64,000 nucleotides of DNA from CAZLMG01 sp964560765 (GCA_964560765.1 CAZLMG010000022.1:1-64000), one strand, 5' to 3'; positions 26,090 to 34,873 are shown, counted from the stretch's first letter. Made by a program: numbers and translations. The notes: generated by a model from the sequence alone, not told the origin.

Positions 26090-26834
26090 TTCGATCCTCT
26101 TCCGATTGATTCGTGGCGAGCCATGCACGCATTTCTCTTGGATAGTTGGTGCACAAACCATCCACGCCCATGGCCTGCAAATAACTCCAAAGGCCTTCTT
26201 TGTCTTCAGCTTCGTCAGCCCGACCGGCATAAGCGAAGATAGTCCAGCCTTTGGACTTTGCCCAATTGGCGACTTCCGGAGTCAAATACTTCACCCAAGG
26301 ATGAAAGATTCGAGACTGGGCGACGCTCATAAAAACTGGTGGCGAAAAGTGCGCGATGTTTGGCCAATAGAGCACGTTACCCCATAAGCAGGCACGGGGT
26401 ATCTCCGGGTAATTTACCGCGAGATACTCCAGCGGCTCACGGGCAAAGGACGAGACGACCACCTGATCGCAGGCTTGGAAGCGGCGCACAATTTTGCCGA
26501 CCTCGTCGGCTGCAACGGTGCTAGCACCCTTGATTTCGATATTGAGCTCGATGCGAGGGGCAAGTCGTTCGACGACCTCATCTAAGAATGGAATGGGTTC
26601 ATCGTTGAGTAGTCGGTGCTGTGTCAGTTCAGAGCGCGTCAGCTTGGATAACTGGCCATCATGGCCGGCGGTGCGCCGTAGCGATTCGTCATGCATGACG
26701 ACCAACGAGTCGTCCGCAGTTAATTGAACGTCAAGTTCGATGCGTTCCGCACCACAAACCACTGCGAGTTCGAATGCAGTCCAGCTATTTTCCAAAGCTT
26801 CCATGCACGCGCCACGATGAGCAATGACCTTCAT
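26049..26834 (-). CDS. Glycerophosphodiester phosphodiesterase
   Basis: Hydrolyses glycerophosphodiesters to sn-glycerol 3-phosphate and an alcohol. The 261 residues match the GDPD family. Active-site motifs are complete: HRG in IAHRGA at the N-terminus, E and D in ERIELDVQ, and the histidine in VVMHDESLRRT. No signal peptide is present, so it is probably cytoplasmic. The start ATG 26834 overlaps the stop of the upstream YbhN-type gene by four bases, and the stop is nested in the hydrolase gene. The setting suggests phospholipid head-group turnover together with the neighbours. Confidence 0.93.
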   Translation of the reverse strand: MKVIAHRGACMEALENSWTAFELAVVCGAERIELDVQLTADDSLVVMHDESLRRTAGHDGQLSKLTRSELTQHRLLNDEPIPFLDEVVERLAPRIELNIEIKGASTVAADEVGKIVRRFQACDQVVVSSFAREPLEYLAVNYPEIPRACLWGNVLYWPNIAHFSPPVFMSVAQSRIFHPWVKYLTPEVANWAKSKGWTIFAYAGRADEAEDKEGLWSYLQAMGVDGLCTNYPREMRAWLATNQSEEDRIEHSRKLLAQVRS

Positions 26835-27850
26835 AGTGCCTGCTCCGCTTTTAATTCGTTGCCGATGACTTCGCGCTGCTTACCGCGCAACATGAGATAC
26901 GGGACGATACCGATCAGGCTGATGGCCAGAAAGCCGAGCACCTGGACGTTGAAGATATTGGCACCACCGCTAATACCAGCCATGGTGAAGAGTTGCTCAA
27001 ATGCCATATGGCCAACACCCAAGCCCCCAGGGGCAATGGGCAGGGCAATCGCTAGGATGCCCATGGGCAGGATTGTGCCTAGTGTTCGCCAACTGATAGG
27101 GTCAGTCGATAGCTCATTGGCAAGGACATAATAGTAAAAAAGGACCATGCTTTGAATCAGCATAGAGAGGCCCCAGCATTTGATCACCACCCACGGCGAG
27201 TCACGAAAGATTAATCCTGCGTGCATCATTTTCCGCAAAATGCGCGTGACCCAAACGTCTCCAGACAGCTTACTATCGAGACGATTTAACATGCGTTGCG
27301 GTGCGAATGTCACAAACAGAAAGAGTACGATAAAGGCACAGAGGCAACCGACCGTCATGACGGCTAATGGTTGTAATCGTGGCAATCGGCGAAGTTCATC
27401 GAGATTGCTGAAAATAGCGATACTGCCAAGAGAGAACAGTCCAACCATGCCGATGATGCGATCGGCGACAAGTGACAATAGAATACTAGACTTCTTGGCG
27501 TTGGGATAGGCGCGGACAACGTAAACGGCTTTGACCACATCGCCGCCGACGGCACCCGGCATAGCGGCATTGAAGAACAGCGCAATCATGCTCAACAGAG
27601 CAGCTCGAACGTGCTGCATCTGAATCTGTAGTGCCGTCAGCAACATCTGCCACCGCCAGGCACCAAGGGCCACGGTAAAAAGGGCGTAGTGAATCAAGGA
27701 TAGCGCTAGAATCCGCGGTTGCTCAATGAACAACTTCAGTTCCGTGAAGTCGATCCGGCCTGATGACGTCATCCAACCGACCAGCAAAAAGGCAAAGGCC
27801 AGCTTTGCGAAGCCAATCAAGAGACGTCGGTAGCGGCTGGGGGGAGCCAA
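26831..27850 (-). CDS. YbhN/LPG-synthase-type membrane protein
   Basis: Polytopic inner-membrane protein with the fold of the lysylphosphatidylglycerol synthase transmembrane domain (UPF0104/YbhN family), 339 residues and about eight helices, with signature segments FFNAAMPGAVGGDVVKAV near residue 90 and LPIAPGGLGVGHMAFE near 270. Homologues are flippase-like or of unknown function; the C-terminal lysyl-transferase domain is absent. The start is TTG 27850. Its Shine-Dalgarno (GAGGAT) is inside the 3' arm of a 13-pair hairpin. It heads the minus-strand operon with the phosphodiesterase and hydrolase. Confidence 0.85.
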   Translation of the reverse strand: MAPPSRYRRLLIGFAKLAFAFLLVGWMTSSGRIDFTELKLFIEQPRILALSLIHYALFTVALGAWRWQMLLTALQIQMQHVRAALLSMIALFFNAAMPGAVGGDVVKAVYVVRAYPNAKKSSILLSLVADRIIGMVGLFSLGSIAIFSNLDELRRLPRLQPLAVMTVGCLCAFIVLFLFVTFAPQRMLNRLDSKLSGDVWVTRILRKMMHAGLIFRDSPWVVIKCWGLSMLIQSMVLFYYYVLANELSTDPISWRTLGTILPMGILAIALPIAPGGLGVGHMAFEQLFTMAGISGGANIFNVQVLGFLAISLIGIVPYLMLRGKQREVIGNELKAEQAL

Positions 27851-27858
27851 AACGTTAA

Positions 27859-27894
27859 ATCCTCATCACCTACGTGCTTACAGGTGATGAGGAT
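27859..27894 (-). terminator. 13-pair hairpin: terminator and SD-sequestering
   Basis: A perfect 13-base inverted repeat (27859-27871 with 27882-27894, ten-base loop). On the minus strand it follows the vWA lipoprotein gene and is trailed by TTTAACGTTTT, so it may terminate that transcript. Its 3' arm also holds GAGGAT, the ribosome site of the YbhN-type gene, nine bases before the TTG. Confidence 0.7.
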
Positions 27895-27963
27895 GATAGG
27901 GATTCAGGGATACTTTGGCAATTGGATTGAGGAGATACCCGGACGCAGCCGGGGATCAAGAGC

Positions 27964-29280
27964 CTAGTCGATGGTGACGTATGATACCTCTATGTTGTCA
28001 CCTTCGCTTGGAATCGCATCCGCGTGGAACTTGATGGCGTTGTTGCCGGAGATCCAGTCCCAATCGGAAACTTCGACACTATTTACCTTCACTTTGATCG
28101 TCCCTTGGATGGGAGTGTCCTTGAGCACAATCTGGGTGATCTGGGCGTTTAGGTCCAGGCCGATCTTGGTAAGCGATTCGCTCCAGTCACTTTCACAGAT
28201 GCTTTGTACGATGCCGCCGGTTGCTTCGGCGGCGTTGATGTATTGGGTGCCTTCTTCTTGCGGTTGCGAATGAGCTGCCGAGCACAAGTTGCCATTAGCA
28301 TTGCGTGTTCCCGTGATCGTTGAAATCGAGAATTTGTTCTTGCCTTTGACTTGGTTCAGGTGCTGGATCATCTGATTATGATCCCAGCGAAACGAGGTAA
28401 CGCCATCGTTGATGAAGTTCCTGCCGGTATAGAAATCAGTCATGCCCAATCCGATACCATCATCTTCCTCATCCGAGACGACGACAACGGCCAAGAAGGC
28501 ATCATCGCGAATCAGGGGATCATTGCTGCCATTTGCGACCCGGTCCAGCGCAAGCTTGGCGCCCCACAGGCCGTGCTCAAAGCCGGAACCGTTGATGCCA
28601 ACGTTGGCGTATTGTAGGAATCGAGATTCCATGTCGCTATCTGTGTATTTGATCACCTGCTGTCCAGCGGTGCCGATAAAGCGCCCGCGATGATGTGCTG
28701 AACTGCTATTGTTACCGGACGGACACGCGCGGTCCGCGAGGTTGGTTGGCAGCGACGTGCTGCAGACCCCGGTGCTGGTGACGGCCGTCTGAAAGTTCGT
28801 GCCAGCTTCGTCAAGAGCCTGAATGAATGAACGAAAATTTGCGCCTAGGTATTGTTGCTCTTCTTGCATACTTCCGGAGTTATCGACGATCCAAAGAATA
28901 TCGACTTTGCCGGGGCCCTTCTGCACGGCCATAGTACTGGCAAAGCGAAGGTTAACAAGATCTTCACTGCCTGCCTTGCCGTAAACGCACTCAGGATCAT
29001 TGGTAGCGCAACCCAGCTTTTCCGCGATGCATGCCATGTCCTCAGAGTTGCAGTCTAAGACCAGCCCATCGTTTCCTGCCGATTGGCCGCCGAACTCGCT
29101 TGAATTCCCGCGCTCGCTTTGACCAGAGGCCTCGGCATCAGCGGTTTTCTCACTCGGTACTTGTTGCTCGACAAATGATGGCTCTTGTCCGCAGGCTTGG
29201 AGCCCGAGAATGAACGCGGCAGCCAAAGTGGGCAAACCCGTGCCTAGGCGCCTATATGGCGCATTTTGAACCCCAATCAT
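27964..29280 (-). CDS. vWA-domain lipoprotein
   Basis: Exported protein of 438 residues. The N-terminus has a signal peptide (PTLAAAFILGLQAC) with lipobox LQAC, so it should be lipid-anchored. A low-complexity serine/glutamate region follows, then a von Willebrand A domain with the MIDAS motif DNSGSM near residue 132 (VDILWIVDNSGSMQEEQ). Metal-dependent adhesion or protein-binding is the family role; the partner is unknown. ATG 29280 has AGGAGG four bases upstream, which excludes the longer frame from 29436. Such lipoproteins are common in myxobacterial and bdellovibrio-type genomes. A hairpin downstream at 27859-27894 likely ends its message. Confidence 0.85.
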   Translation of the reverse strand: MIGVQNAPYRRLGTGLPTLAAAFILGLQACGQEPSFVEQQVPSEKTADAEASGQSERGNSSEFGGQSAGNDGLVLDCNSEDMACIAEKLGCATNDPECVYGKAGSEDLVNLRFASTMAVQKGPGKVDILWIVDNSGSMQEEQQYLGANFRSFIQALDEAGTNFQTAVTSTGVCSTSLPTNLADRACPSGNNSSSAHHRGRFIGTAGQQVIKYTDSDMESRFLQYANVGINGSGFEHGLWGAKLALDRVANGSNDPLIRDDAFLAVVVVSDEEDDGIGLGMTDFYTGRNFINDGVTSFRWDHNQMIQHLNQVKGKNKFSISTITGTRNANGNLCSAAHSQPQEEGTQYINAAEATGGIVQSICESDWSESLTKIGLDLNAQITQIVLKDTPIQGTIKVKVNSVEVSDWDWISGNNAIKFHADAIPSEGDNIEVSYVTID

Positions 29281-29426
29281 ATGACCTCCTCTAGTCTCTC
29301 TCTCAGTGTGGGCGCGGGACACGTGTATCCCGCTGCTCACAGATTCCAAGGTCGGTTCGAGAATTGGGCGAATTGAGCGGCACTTAATTGTGTTTGATTT
29401 TACCTTTATATTCGAATGGTTACCAT

Positions 29427-29452
29427 GTACATTCAAGTTGCCAAAAATGTAC
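29427..29452. promoter_or_regulatory. Inverted repeat in divergent intergenic region
   Basis: GTACATT at 29427-29433 and AATGTAC at 29446-29452 form a seven-base inverted repeat with a 12-base gap, in AT-rich DNA between the vWA lipoprotein and the first glycosyltransferase. TTGACA at 29471-29476 could be a -35 element for the latter, but a matching -10 at usual spacing is poor. A dimeric operator is possible, not proven. Confidence 0.3.
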
Positions 29453-29556
29453 CTTTTCTGGGGTTTTGGTTTGACATAAGGTGGCGCGAGTCAGCTCTAT
29501 GAATTCTCGATACTTAGGTTTGTGCCGAGTCGGAGCCTCGCTGAGGGGGATGTTCC

Positions 29557-30687
29557 ATGCGGATTGCTATTGATGCGCGGATGATCAAGGCCGACAGCAT
29601 GCACGGAATTGCCCGTTATGTTTACCACCTGCTGCAAGGTTTGCGGACCATCGGCGAGCAGCATCATTTCCTAATATTGATCAACCGCGGCAGCCCGCTG
29701 GAGGCGGAGTTGTGGCCTAGCCACATGCAGCTGATCCCGGTGAATGCAAATTGGATCAGTTTTCGGGAGCAATGGGAGTTACCGCGACTCTTGCGTGAAG
29801 TGCGAGCGGATTTGCTACACGCACCATCCTTTGTAGCGCCGCTATTGACCCCTTGTCGTCTAGTCATGACGATTCATGACTTGAACCACTTGGTTTTGCC
29901 GCAATTTTATACGCCCTTTCACCAGTTTTATTACCAGTTCTTTGTGCGCAGTTGCATTCGACGTTCGGAGTTCATTTTGACGGTGAGTCAGTTCAGTAAG
30001 AACGAAATCGTCAAGAACCTCAATTTGCCATCAGAGAAAGTTTTTGTGACCTATAATGGAGTGGCGCCACACTATCAGCCGGTCGTTGATCCGGAGACTT
30101 TGGAATATGTGCGGGAAATTTATGAGCTCCCGGAGCGGTTCATTTTTTGTGTGTCGAACAATAAGCCACACAAGAACGTGCAGCAACTGGTGCGCGCTTT
30201 CTGTTACTCATCCTTGGAAATGCCGTTGGTGTTGGCCTGTCCGGTAGACCGAAGCATCATTCGTATCGCCGAAAACTACGGCAAGAAACATCTGATATAC
30301 TTCACTCGGTTCATCTCCGAGGAGCATCTGCCGGCGATTTACTCGATGACGCACCTCTTTGTGTATCCTTCGACGTACGAGGGGTTCGGATTGCCGCCGC
30401 TTGAAGCACTGTCTTGCGGCGCCCCCGTGGTTGTCGCTCGTTCTTCGAGTTTGCCAGAGGTCGTCGGAGAAAACGCGATTTTCACGAATCCATACGACTA
30501 TAAAGCGATCGCCCGCGCTCTGGAAACGGGGGTTAGTGATCAGGCGCTGCGGTCAAAACTGCAGAAGCACAGTATTGCGCACGCTCAAAAGTTTTCATGG
30601 GAAGTCATGACGCGACAAACACTGGGCATCTACGAAAAGTGTCAGTCCGATCGAGCCGGCCGCTTGGTCGAAGCAGGAGCTCTATGA
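29557..30687 (+). CDS. Glycosyltransferase family 4 protein
   Basis: GT-B fold glycosyltransferase (GT4, 376 residues), cytoplasmic or membrane-peripheral, transferring a sugar from a nucleotide donor to an unknown acceptor. The donor-site signature is clear: VYPSTYEGFGLPPLEALSCG, containing the EX7E glutamates, near residue 270. The N-terminal acceptor domain shows TIHDLNHLVLP. GAGGGGG lies before ATG 29557. The second glycosyltransferase overlaps its stop in ATGA, and the two share layout, suggesting duplication. Surface polysaccharide synthesis is a plausible setting. Confidence 0.92.
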   Translation: MRIAIDARMIKADSMHGIARYVYHLLQGLRTIGEQHHFLILINRGSPLEAELWPSHMQLIPVNANWISFREQWELPRLLREVRADLLHAPSFVAPLLTPCRLVMTIHDLNHLVLPQFYTPFHQFYYQFFVRSCIRRSEFILTVSQFSKNEIVKNLNLPSEKVFVTYNGVAPHYQPVVDPETLEYVREIYELPERFIFCVSNNKPHKNVQQLVRAFCYSSLEMPLVLACPVDRSIIRIAENYGKKHLIYFTRFISEEHLPAIYSMTHLFVYPSTYEGFGLPPLEALSCGAPVVVARSSSLPEVVGENAIFTNPYDYKAIARALETGVSDQALRSKLQKHSIAHAQKFSWEVMTRQTLGIYEKCQSDRAGRLVEAGAL

Positions 30688-31892
30688 GGATCGGAATCAA
30701 TGGTCGATTTCTCGTCGCAAAGCGCACAGGCGTGCAGCGAGCCGCCTACAACTTATTGCGAACGCTAGTCGAAATCGATCGTGAAAACGAATATTTCATT
30801 TTTACGGGCGACTCGGAAGTTGGAAGTCCAGATTGGGACTACCCCAATGTGCGTGTCATCCCATCCAGTATTCGCGGCGGTGAGAACTTCCGCAATTACC
30901 TCTGGGAGCAGCTCTCACTGCCTCGCTTGGCGAAAAAGCATGCTGTGGATTTGTTGCACTCGCCGGCGAACATGGCGCCCCTGTTTTATCGAGGCAAGTC
31001 CGTCGTACATATTCACGATCTATGCTTCGTCGTGAATCCCCAGTGGTATAGTTTCTCGTTTCATACATTCTACAATTTCGTGATTCCCCGTTTGGCGCGC
31101 CGTGCCACAAAGGTGATTACCAACAGCAACAACTCCAAAAACGATTTGCTGCAGTTTTGTAGCATCGGTGCGGAGCGAGTGAGCCTGATCTATTGGGCTG
31201 TGGATGATATTTTTTCCCAGCGCAATGCCACACCGGTTAAAGAACTTCCTGCCCGGGCTTGGATGAGCGACGAATATATCCTCTATGTGGGATCGCTGGA
31301 GCCGCGCAAAAACATCAAGACGTTGGTAGAAGCGTTTGAGTTGGTTCGGCAACGTCAGCCCGAAAGGCGCACGAAGCTAATTCTGATTGGCGGCGAAAGC
31401 CCCCTGTTTCGGCAGGTGCGACTCAACGTCAAGCAATTCCGGGATGATGTGATCTTCAAGGGGTTTGTGACCGATGAGTTGCTGCGTGAATACTATCAAC
31501 GAGCCGCGCTCGTGGTCTACCCAAGTTTATACGAAGGGTTTGGTTTACCTCCCCTAGAGGCGATGGCTAGTGGTACGCCCGTGGTCACGTCAAACACGAG
31601 TTCCATACCCGAGGTTGTGGGTGATGCGGCCATTATGGTCAATCCTCTGGATACTGAGCAGCTGGCCGCCGCCATTGAGAGAGTGCTGGTGGATAAGCCG
31701 CTGCAAGCGACATTGCGCGCACGCGGCCTTAAGCAAGTCGAGAAATTTAATTGGTATCGAGTGGCGCGTGCCACGCTTGCCGTTTACTATGATGTTTTTC
31801 GCGCAGATGCCACGGGTCGTTCCGTGGAAGTGATCCCGATGGAATCTTGGCGAAAGTTGCGGCAGGTTGAGCGCGAACACGTCCTCGTATGA
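30684..31892 (+). CDS. Glycosyltransferase family 4 protein, second copy
   Basis: A 402-residue GT4 protein similar in order of motifs to its upstream neighbour: MRIGINGRFL at the start, VVHIHDLCFVVNP, ILYVGSLEPRKNIKTLVEAF, and VVYPSLYEGFGLPPLEAMAS with the EX7E glutamates. A longer frame starts at 30597 but ATG 30684 overlaps the upstream stop by exactly four bases and is preferred. The C-terminus is about 20 residues longer than the first copy. asnS begins 46 bases later and may be read from the same transcript. Confidence 0.92.
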   Translation: MRIGINGRFLVAKRTGVQRAAYNLLRTLVEIDRENEYFIFTGDSEVGSPDWDYPNVRVIPSSIRGGENFRNYLWEQLSLPRLAKKHAVDLLHSPANMAPLFYRGKSVVHIHDLCFVVNPQWYSFSFHTFYNFVIPRLARRATKVITNSNNSKNDLLQFCSIGAERVSLIYWAVDDIFSQRNATPVKELPARAWMSDEYILYVGSLEPRKNIKTLVEAFELVRQRQPERRTKLILIGGESPLFRQVRLNVKQFRDDVIFKGFVTDELLREYYQRAALVVYPSLYEGFGLPPLEAMASGTPVVTSNTSSIPEVVGDAAIMVNPLDTEQLAAAIERVLVDKPLQATLRARGLKQVEKFNWYRVARATLAVYYDVFRADATGRSVEVIPMESWRKLRQVEREHVLV

Positions 31893-31938
31893 GCTATGAC
31901 AGGTTTTCGCCCAGCAGGGCTTTAAGGAGAGAAAATTC

Positions 31939-33327
31939 GTGGTGCGTCAGAGAATAAAGCAGGTGGTGGCGGATGGGCATGCGGGGCAGAAGGTCTATGT
32001 TTGTGGCTGGGTAAAGTCGAAGCGCGATTCCAAGGCCTTTGCTTTCTTGGTGATCAATGATGGCTCGACGCAAGCGGATTTGCAGGCCGTTGTCGATGCG
32101 GGGACTCCAGCTTTCGAAAAATTGAAGGCATGCAATACGGGCGCCGCAGTCGGGATCCACGGTGAACTGCGCGACTCGCCTGGAAAGGGCCAGCGCTGGG
32201 AGATTTTGGTCCAAGATCTCACGGTATTTGGTGAAGCCGATCCTGCAACATATCCCCTGCAGAAAAAGGGCCACACGCTCGAGTTCTTGCGCGAGATAGG
32301 TCATTTGCGAGGGAGAACAAACACCTTCGGTGCGGTGTTTCGGGTGCGCAACGCCTTGGCCAGTTTAGTTCACGAATTTTTTCAAACTCGTGGCTTTATC
32401 TGGGCCCATACTCCCATTATAACGGCAAATGACTGTGAAGGTGCGGGTGAGCTCTTTGCAGTTTCCACTCTGAATCCGGATAAGTTACCGCGACTGCCAA
32501 ACGGTGCGGTGGATTATTCCCAGGACTTCTTTGGCAAGCGAGCGCATTTGACGGTGAGTGGTCAGCTCGAAGGCGAGATCATGGCGATGTCATTCACCGA
32601 CATCTATACTTTCGGACCAACCTTTCGCGCTGAGAACTCCAATACTACCCGCCATCTTTCTGAATTTTGGATGATCGAGCCAGAAATGGCCTTTGCCGAT
32701 CTGGCGCACGACGCACAGTTGGCCGAAGACTTTTTGCGATTTCTGTTAGGCCGCATCGTCGAGGACTGTCCGAACGAATTGGCCTTCCTAGAGCAGTTCT
32801 ATAAGAACACCTCTGTGCAGACGCTTAAAGCTCTGTCCGAGCAGAAGTTCGCGCGGATGACTTATTCCCAAGCTATTACCGAACTCGAGAAAGCGACCGT
32901 CGATTTTGAATATCCGGTAAAGTGGGGCATCGACATGCAATCTGAGCATGAGCGGTATTTGACCGACCAGATCATCAAGGGCCCCCTGATCGTCACGGAC
33001 TATCCTAAAGATATTAAGGCGTTCTATATGCGCGCGAACGACGATGGGCGCACGGTTGCAGCCATGGATGTCCTCGTTCCGCGCGTGGGCGAGCTCATCG
33101 GCGGCAGTCAGCGCGAGGAGCGCCTCGACTTGTTGGTGGCCCGAATGGAGCAAATGCGCATTCCTTATCAAGAGTTGGGCTGGTATTTGGACTTGCGGCG
33201 ATTTGGCTCGGCCCCACATGCAGGCTTTGGTTTGGGCTTTGAGCGGTTGGTTCAATTCGTCACAGGAATGGGAAATATTCGCGACGTAGTGCCATTCCCG
33301 CGGGCGCCGAAGTCGATTGATTTCTAG
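31939..33327 (+). CDS. asnS: Asparaginyl-tRNA synthetase
   Basis: Class II aminoacyl-tRNA synthetase charging tRNA-Asn. The N-terminal OB-fold anticodon-binding domain (VYVCGWVKSKRDSKAFAFL) is followed by the catalytic domain: FGPTFRAENSNTTRHLSEFW (motif 2) and GFGLGFERLVQF (motif 3). NTTRHLSEF and the GFGLGFERLV layout indicate AsnRS rather than AspRS. The 462 residues match the family. The start is GTG 31939 with AAGGAG at good spacing. Its presence argues that direct charging is used for asparagine, though a GatCAB route elsewhere cannot be excluded. Confidence 0.95.
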   Translation: MVRQRIKQVVADGHAGQKVYVCGWVKSKRDSKAFAFLVINDGSTQADLQAVVDAGTPAFEKLKACNTGAAVGIHGELRDSPGKGQRWEILVQDLTVFGEADPATYPLQKKGHTLEFLREIGHLRGRTNTFGAVFRVRNALASLVHEFFQTRGFIWAHTPIITANDCEGAGELFAVSTLNPDKLPRLPNGAVDYSQDFFGKRAHLTVSGQLEGEIMAMSFTDIYTFGPTFRAENSNTTRHLSEFWMIEPEMAFADLAHDAQLAEDFLRFLLGRIVEDCPNELAFLEQFYKNTSVQTLKALSEQKFARMTYSQAITELEKATVDFEYPVKWGIDMQSEHERYLTDQIIKGPLIVTDYPKDIKAFYMRANDDGRTVAAMDVLVPRVGELIGGSQREERLDLLVARMEQMRIPYQELGWYLDLRRFGSAPHAGFGLGFERLVQFVTGMGNIRDVVPFPRAPKSIDF

Positions 33328-33328
33328 T

Positions 33329-33387
33329 GATTTAAGGTAGTTACATCCTTAAATCTGTGCGGGCACGTCGGCGCAACGACCGTGCCC
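33329..33387 (+). other. Two strong hairpins between asnS and rplM
   Basis: GATTTAAGG (33329-33337) pairs perfectly with CCTTAAATC (33347-33355), a nine-pair stem. Just after it, 33361-33387 folds as a ten-pair stem with one bulged C (GGGCAC and GTCG against CGAC and GTGCCC) and a six-base loop. Neither is followed by a T-run, so these are not classic terminators, although they sit right after the asnS stop and before the rplM promoter. Confidence 0.5.
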
Positions 33388-33404
33388 CAGGCATCAACAA
33401 GATG

Positions 33405-33434
33405 TTGACCTTTTCCTAAGGTGAAGCTTATATT
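33405..33434 (+). promoter_or_regulatory. Sigma70 promoter of rplM-rpsI
   Basis: TTGACC at 33405-33410 and TATATT at 33429-33434 are separated by 18 bases. The predicted start near 33441 leaves a leader of about 60 bases containing an eight-T run at 33458-33465, before the rplM ATG. Confidence 0.65.
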
Positions 33435-33501
33435 GCGCATCTCGTTCAGAATGAGGCGTTTTTTTTGCGTACGCAGGCAAGTGAATAGAGGTAAATCTGG
33501 T

Positions 33502-33948
33502 ATGAAAACGTATAGCGTAAAACCCACGGATCTTAAGCGCAAGTGGGTGGTCGTCGACGCTACTGACAAACCGTTAGGTCGACTGTGCTCCGAAATCGCG
33601 CGCGTATTGCGCGGCAAACACAAGACGGCTTTTGTTCCGCATTTGGACTGTGGCGATAGCGTCATTGTAACCAACGCCGAAAGAGTGAAACTTACTGGTA
33701 ATAAGTGGCAAGACAAAGTCTACTACAGCCATACAGGTTGGGTAGGCGGCATCAAGGCTATCAAAGCACAGGATTTGCTTGCCAAGCACCCTGAGCGATT
33801 GATCCAGCACGCTGTTAAAGGCATGTTGCCGCACAACGCACTTGGTCGCGAGCAGGCTCGGCACTTGCGCGTATACATCGGTCCTAATCACAGTCACGAT
33901 GCCCAGAAGCCGGAAGCAATGTCTCCGCGCACTGTTGGTAGCAAATAA
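33502..33948 (+). CDS. rplM: 50S ribosomal protein L13
   Basis: Large-subunit ribosomal protein, 148 residues, slightly longer than E. coli L13. Family motifs are clear: TYSVKPTDLKRKWVVVDA at the N-terminus, PLGRLCSEIARVLRGKHK, and MLPHNALGREQARHLRVY. An upstream extension to 33421 is open but ATG 33502 matches known L13 starts. It is followed 11 bases later by rpsI, the conserved pairing. Confidence 0.98.
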   Translation: MKTYSVKPTDLKRKWVVVDATDKPLGRLCSEIARVLRGKHKTAFVPHLDCGDSVIVTNAERVKLTGNKWQDKVYYSHTGWVGGIKAIKAQDLLAKHPERLIQHAVKGMLPHNALGREQARHLRVYIGPNHSHDAQKPEAMSPRTVGSK

Positions 33949-33959
33949 GGAGTTTGGGA

Positions 33960-34355
33960 ATGGCCGCTAAGAAGGCTTTGCACGCGATTGGCAAGCGCAA
34001 GACATCGATCGCGCGTATCTACATGAAGCCCGGCAAAGGCGAGATCACGGTGAATCGCCGCGCTTTGGATGACTATTATCTTCGTGAAACTTCGAAAATG
34101 ATGGTTCGTCAGCCGCTAGAGCTGACGGGGCAAACAGAGGTTTTTGATATATCGGTAAACGTTGTCGGTGGCGGCTTAGCAGGACAGGCTGGCGCGATTC
34201 GCCATGCTATCTCCCGTTGCTTGGCTGAGCAGAGCCAAGAACACCGAGCGATTTTGAAGAAGGCTGGGTTGATCACTCGTGACGCACGGAAGAAAGAACG
34301 TAAAATGTACGGTCTGGCTTCGGCACGTGCGCGCTACCAGTTTTCCAAGCGTTAA
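33960..34355 (+). CDS. rpsI: 30S ribosomal protein S9
   Basis: Small-subunit protein of 131 residues, ending with the essential basic tail (GLASARARYQFSKR) that contacts P-site tRNA. The family core GKRKTSIARI and GGGLAGQAGAIRHAI are present. AAGGAG precedes ATG 33960; an in-frame ATG six bases earlier is disfavoured. It closes the rplM-rpsI operon before a strong terminator. Confidence 0.98.
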   Translation: MAAKKALHAIGKRKTSIARIYMKPGKGEITVNRRALDDYYLRETSKMMVRQPLELTGQTEVFDISVNVVGGGLAGQAGAIRHAISRCLAEQSQEHRAILKKAGLITRDARKKERKMYGLASARARYQFSKR

Positions 34356-34386
34356 TTTTTGCTTGGTTGCTTTCGCAAGTTCTCTT

Positions 34387-34418
34387 CGCCAGCCGTGTCC
34401 GGCTGGCGATTTTTTTTG
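34387..34418 (+). terminator. Intrinsic terminator of rplM-rpsI
   Basis: Perfect nine-pair GC-rich stem (34387-34395 with 34400-34408), four-base loop TGTC, then A and a run of T. Confidence 0.92.
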
Positions 34419-34534
34419 ATGGACAGCGGCAGTGCAGCGACCTTGGCTTGCACCTAGGCTCGTGAACGGTTTAGCATGTTGAAGCAATGAAGCGGTGTAG
34501 ATTGTAATAGCGTGGTGACGACGGAGATAAGCGG

Positions 34535-34873
34535 ATGGCAGAAACGATTGATGAGCTAAGTATTGAATACAAGGAAGATGAACGCCTGATTATTAAGCAG
34601 CTGGACAAGAATGTCCTGACGCGTGGTAATTGGACGACGATCATGTATTTGTTCGAAGAGATGGACAAGAAAACCGGCATCTATGGTCCGCCTCGCGTTT
34701 CGATTCGCCGCTACCAAAAGCGGGCGGGAGTTTTTCGTCAGCAGTCAAAATTTAATATCTCAAGTGCTAAGCAGGGCCGCGAGATCGCGAGTATTTTGAT
34801 GAATTGGTATCCGGAGGGTGGCGCTGCTGCTGCGACGGAAGATTCCGCCGAGGCCGGCGACGATCAGGACTAA
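34535..34873 (+). CDS. Small conserved hypothetical protein
   Basis: A 112-residue acidic cytoplasmic protein. I recall similar short proteins in deltaproteobacteria carrying the pattern RRYQKRAGVFRQQSKFNIS, but no function is known to me. The central segment LTRGNWTTIMYLFEEMDKKT looks like a helix pair; the C-terminus is alanine/aspartate-rich and probably disordered. GGAG lies eight bases before ATG 34535. The stop interlocks with that of the convergent gene (four-base overlap). Confidence 0.7.
   Translation: MAETIDELSIEYKEDERLIIKQLDKNVLTRGNWTTIMYLFEEMDKKTGIYGPPRVSIRRYQKRAGVFRQQSKFNISSAKQGREIASILMNWYPEGGAAAATEDSAEAGDDQD

Noticed and set aside
26090..26230. N-terminal extension of the hydrolase frame from 26230
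   Set aside because: Would overlap the diesterase gene by 182 bases; TTG 26089 with GGAAGAGG is better.
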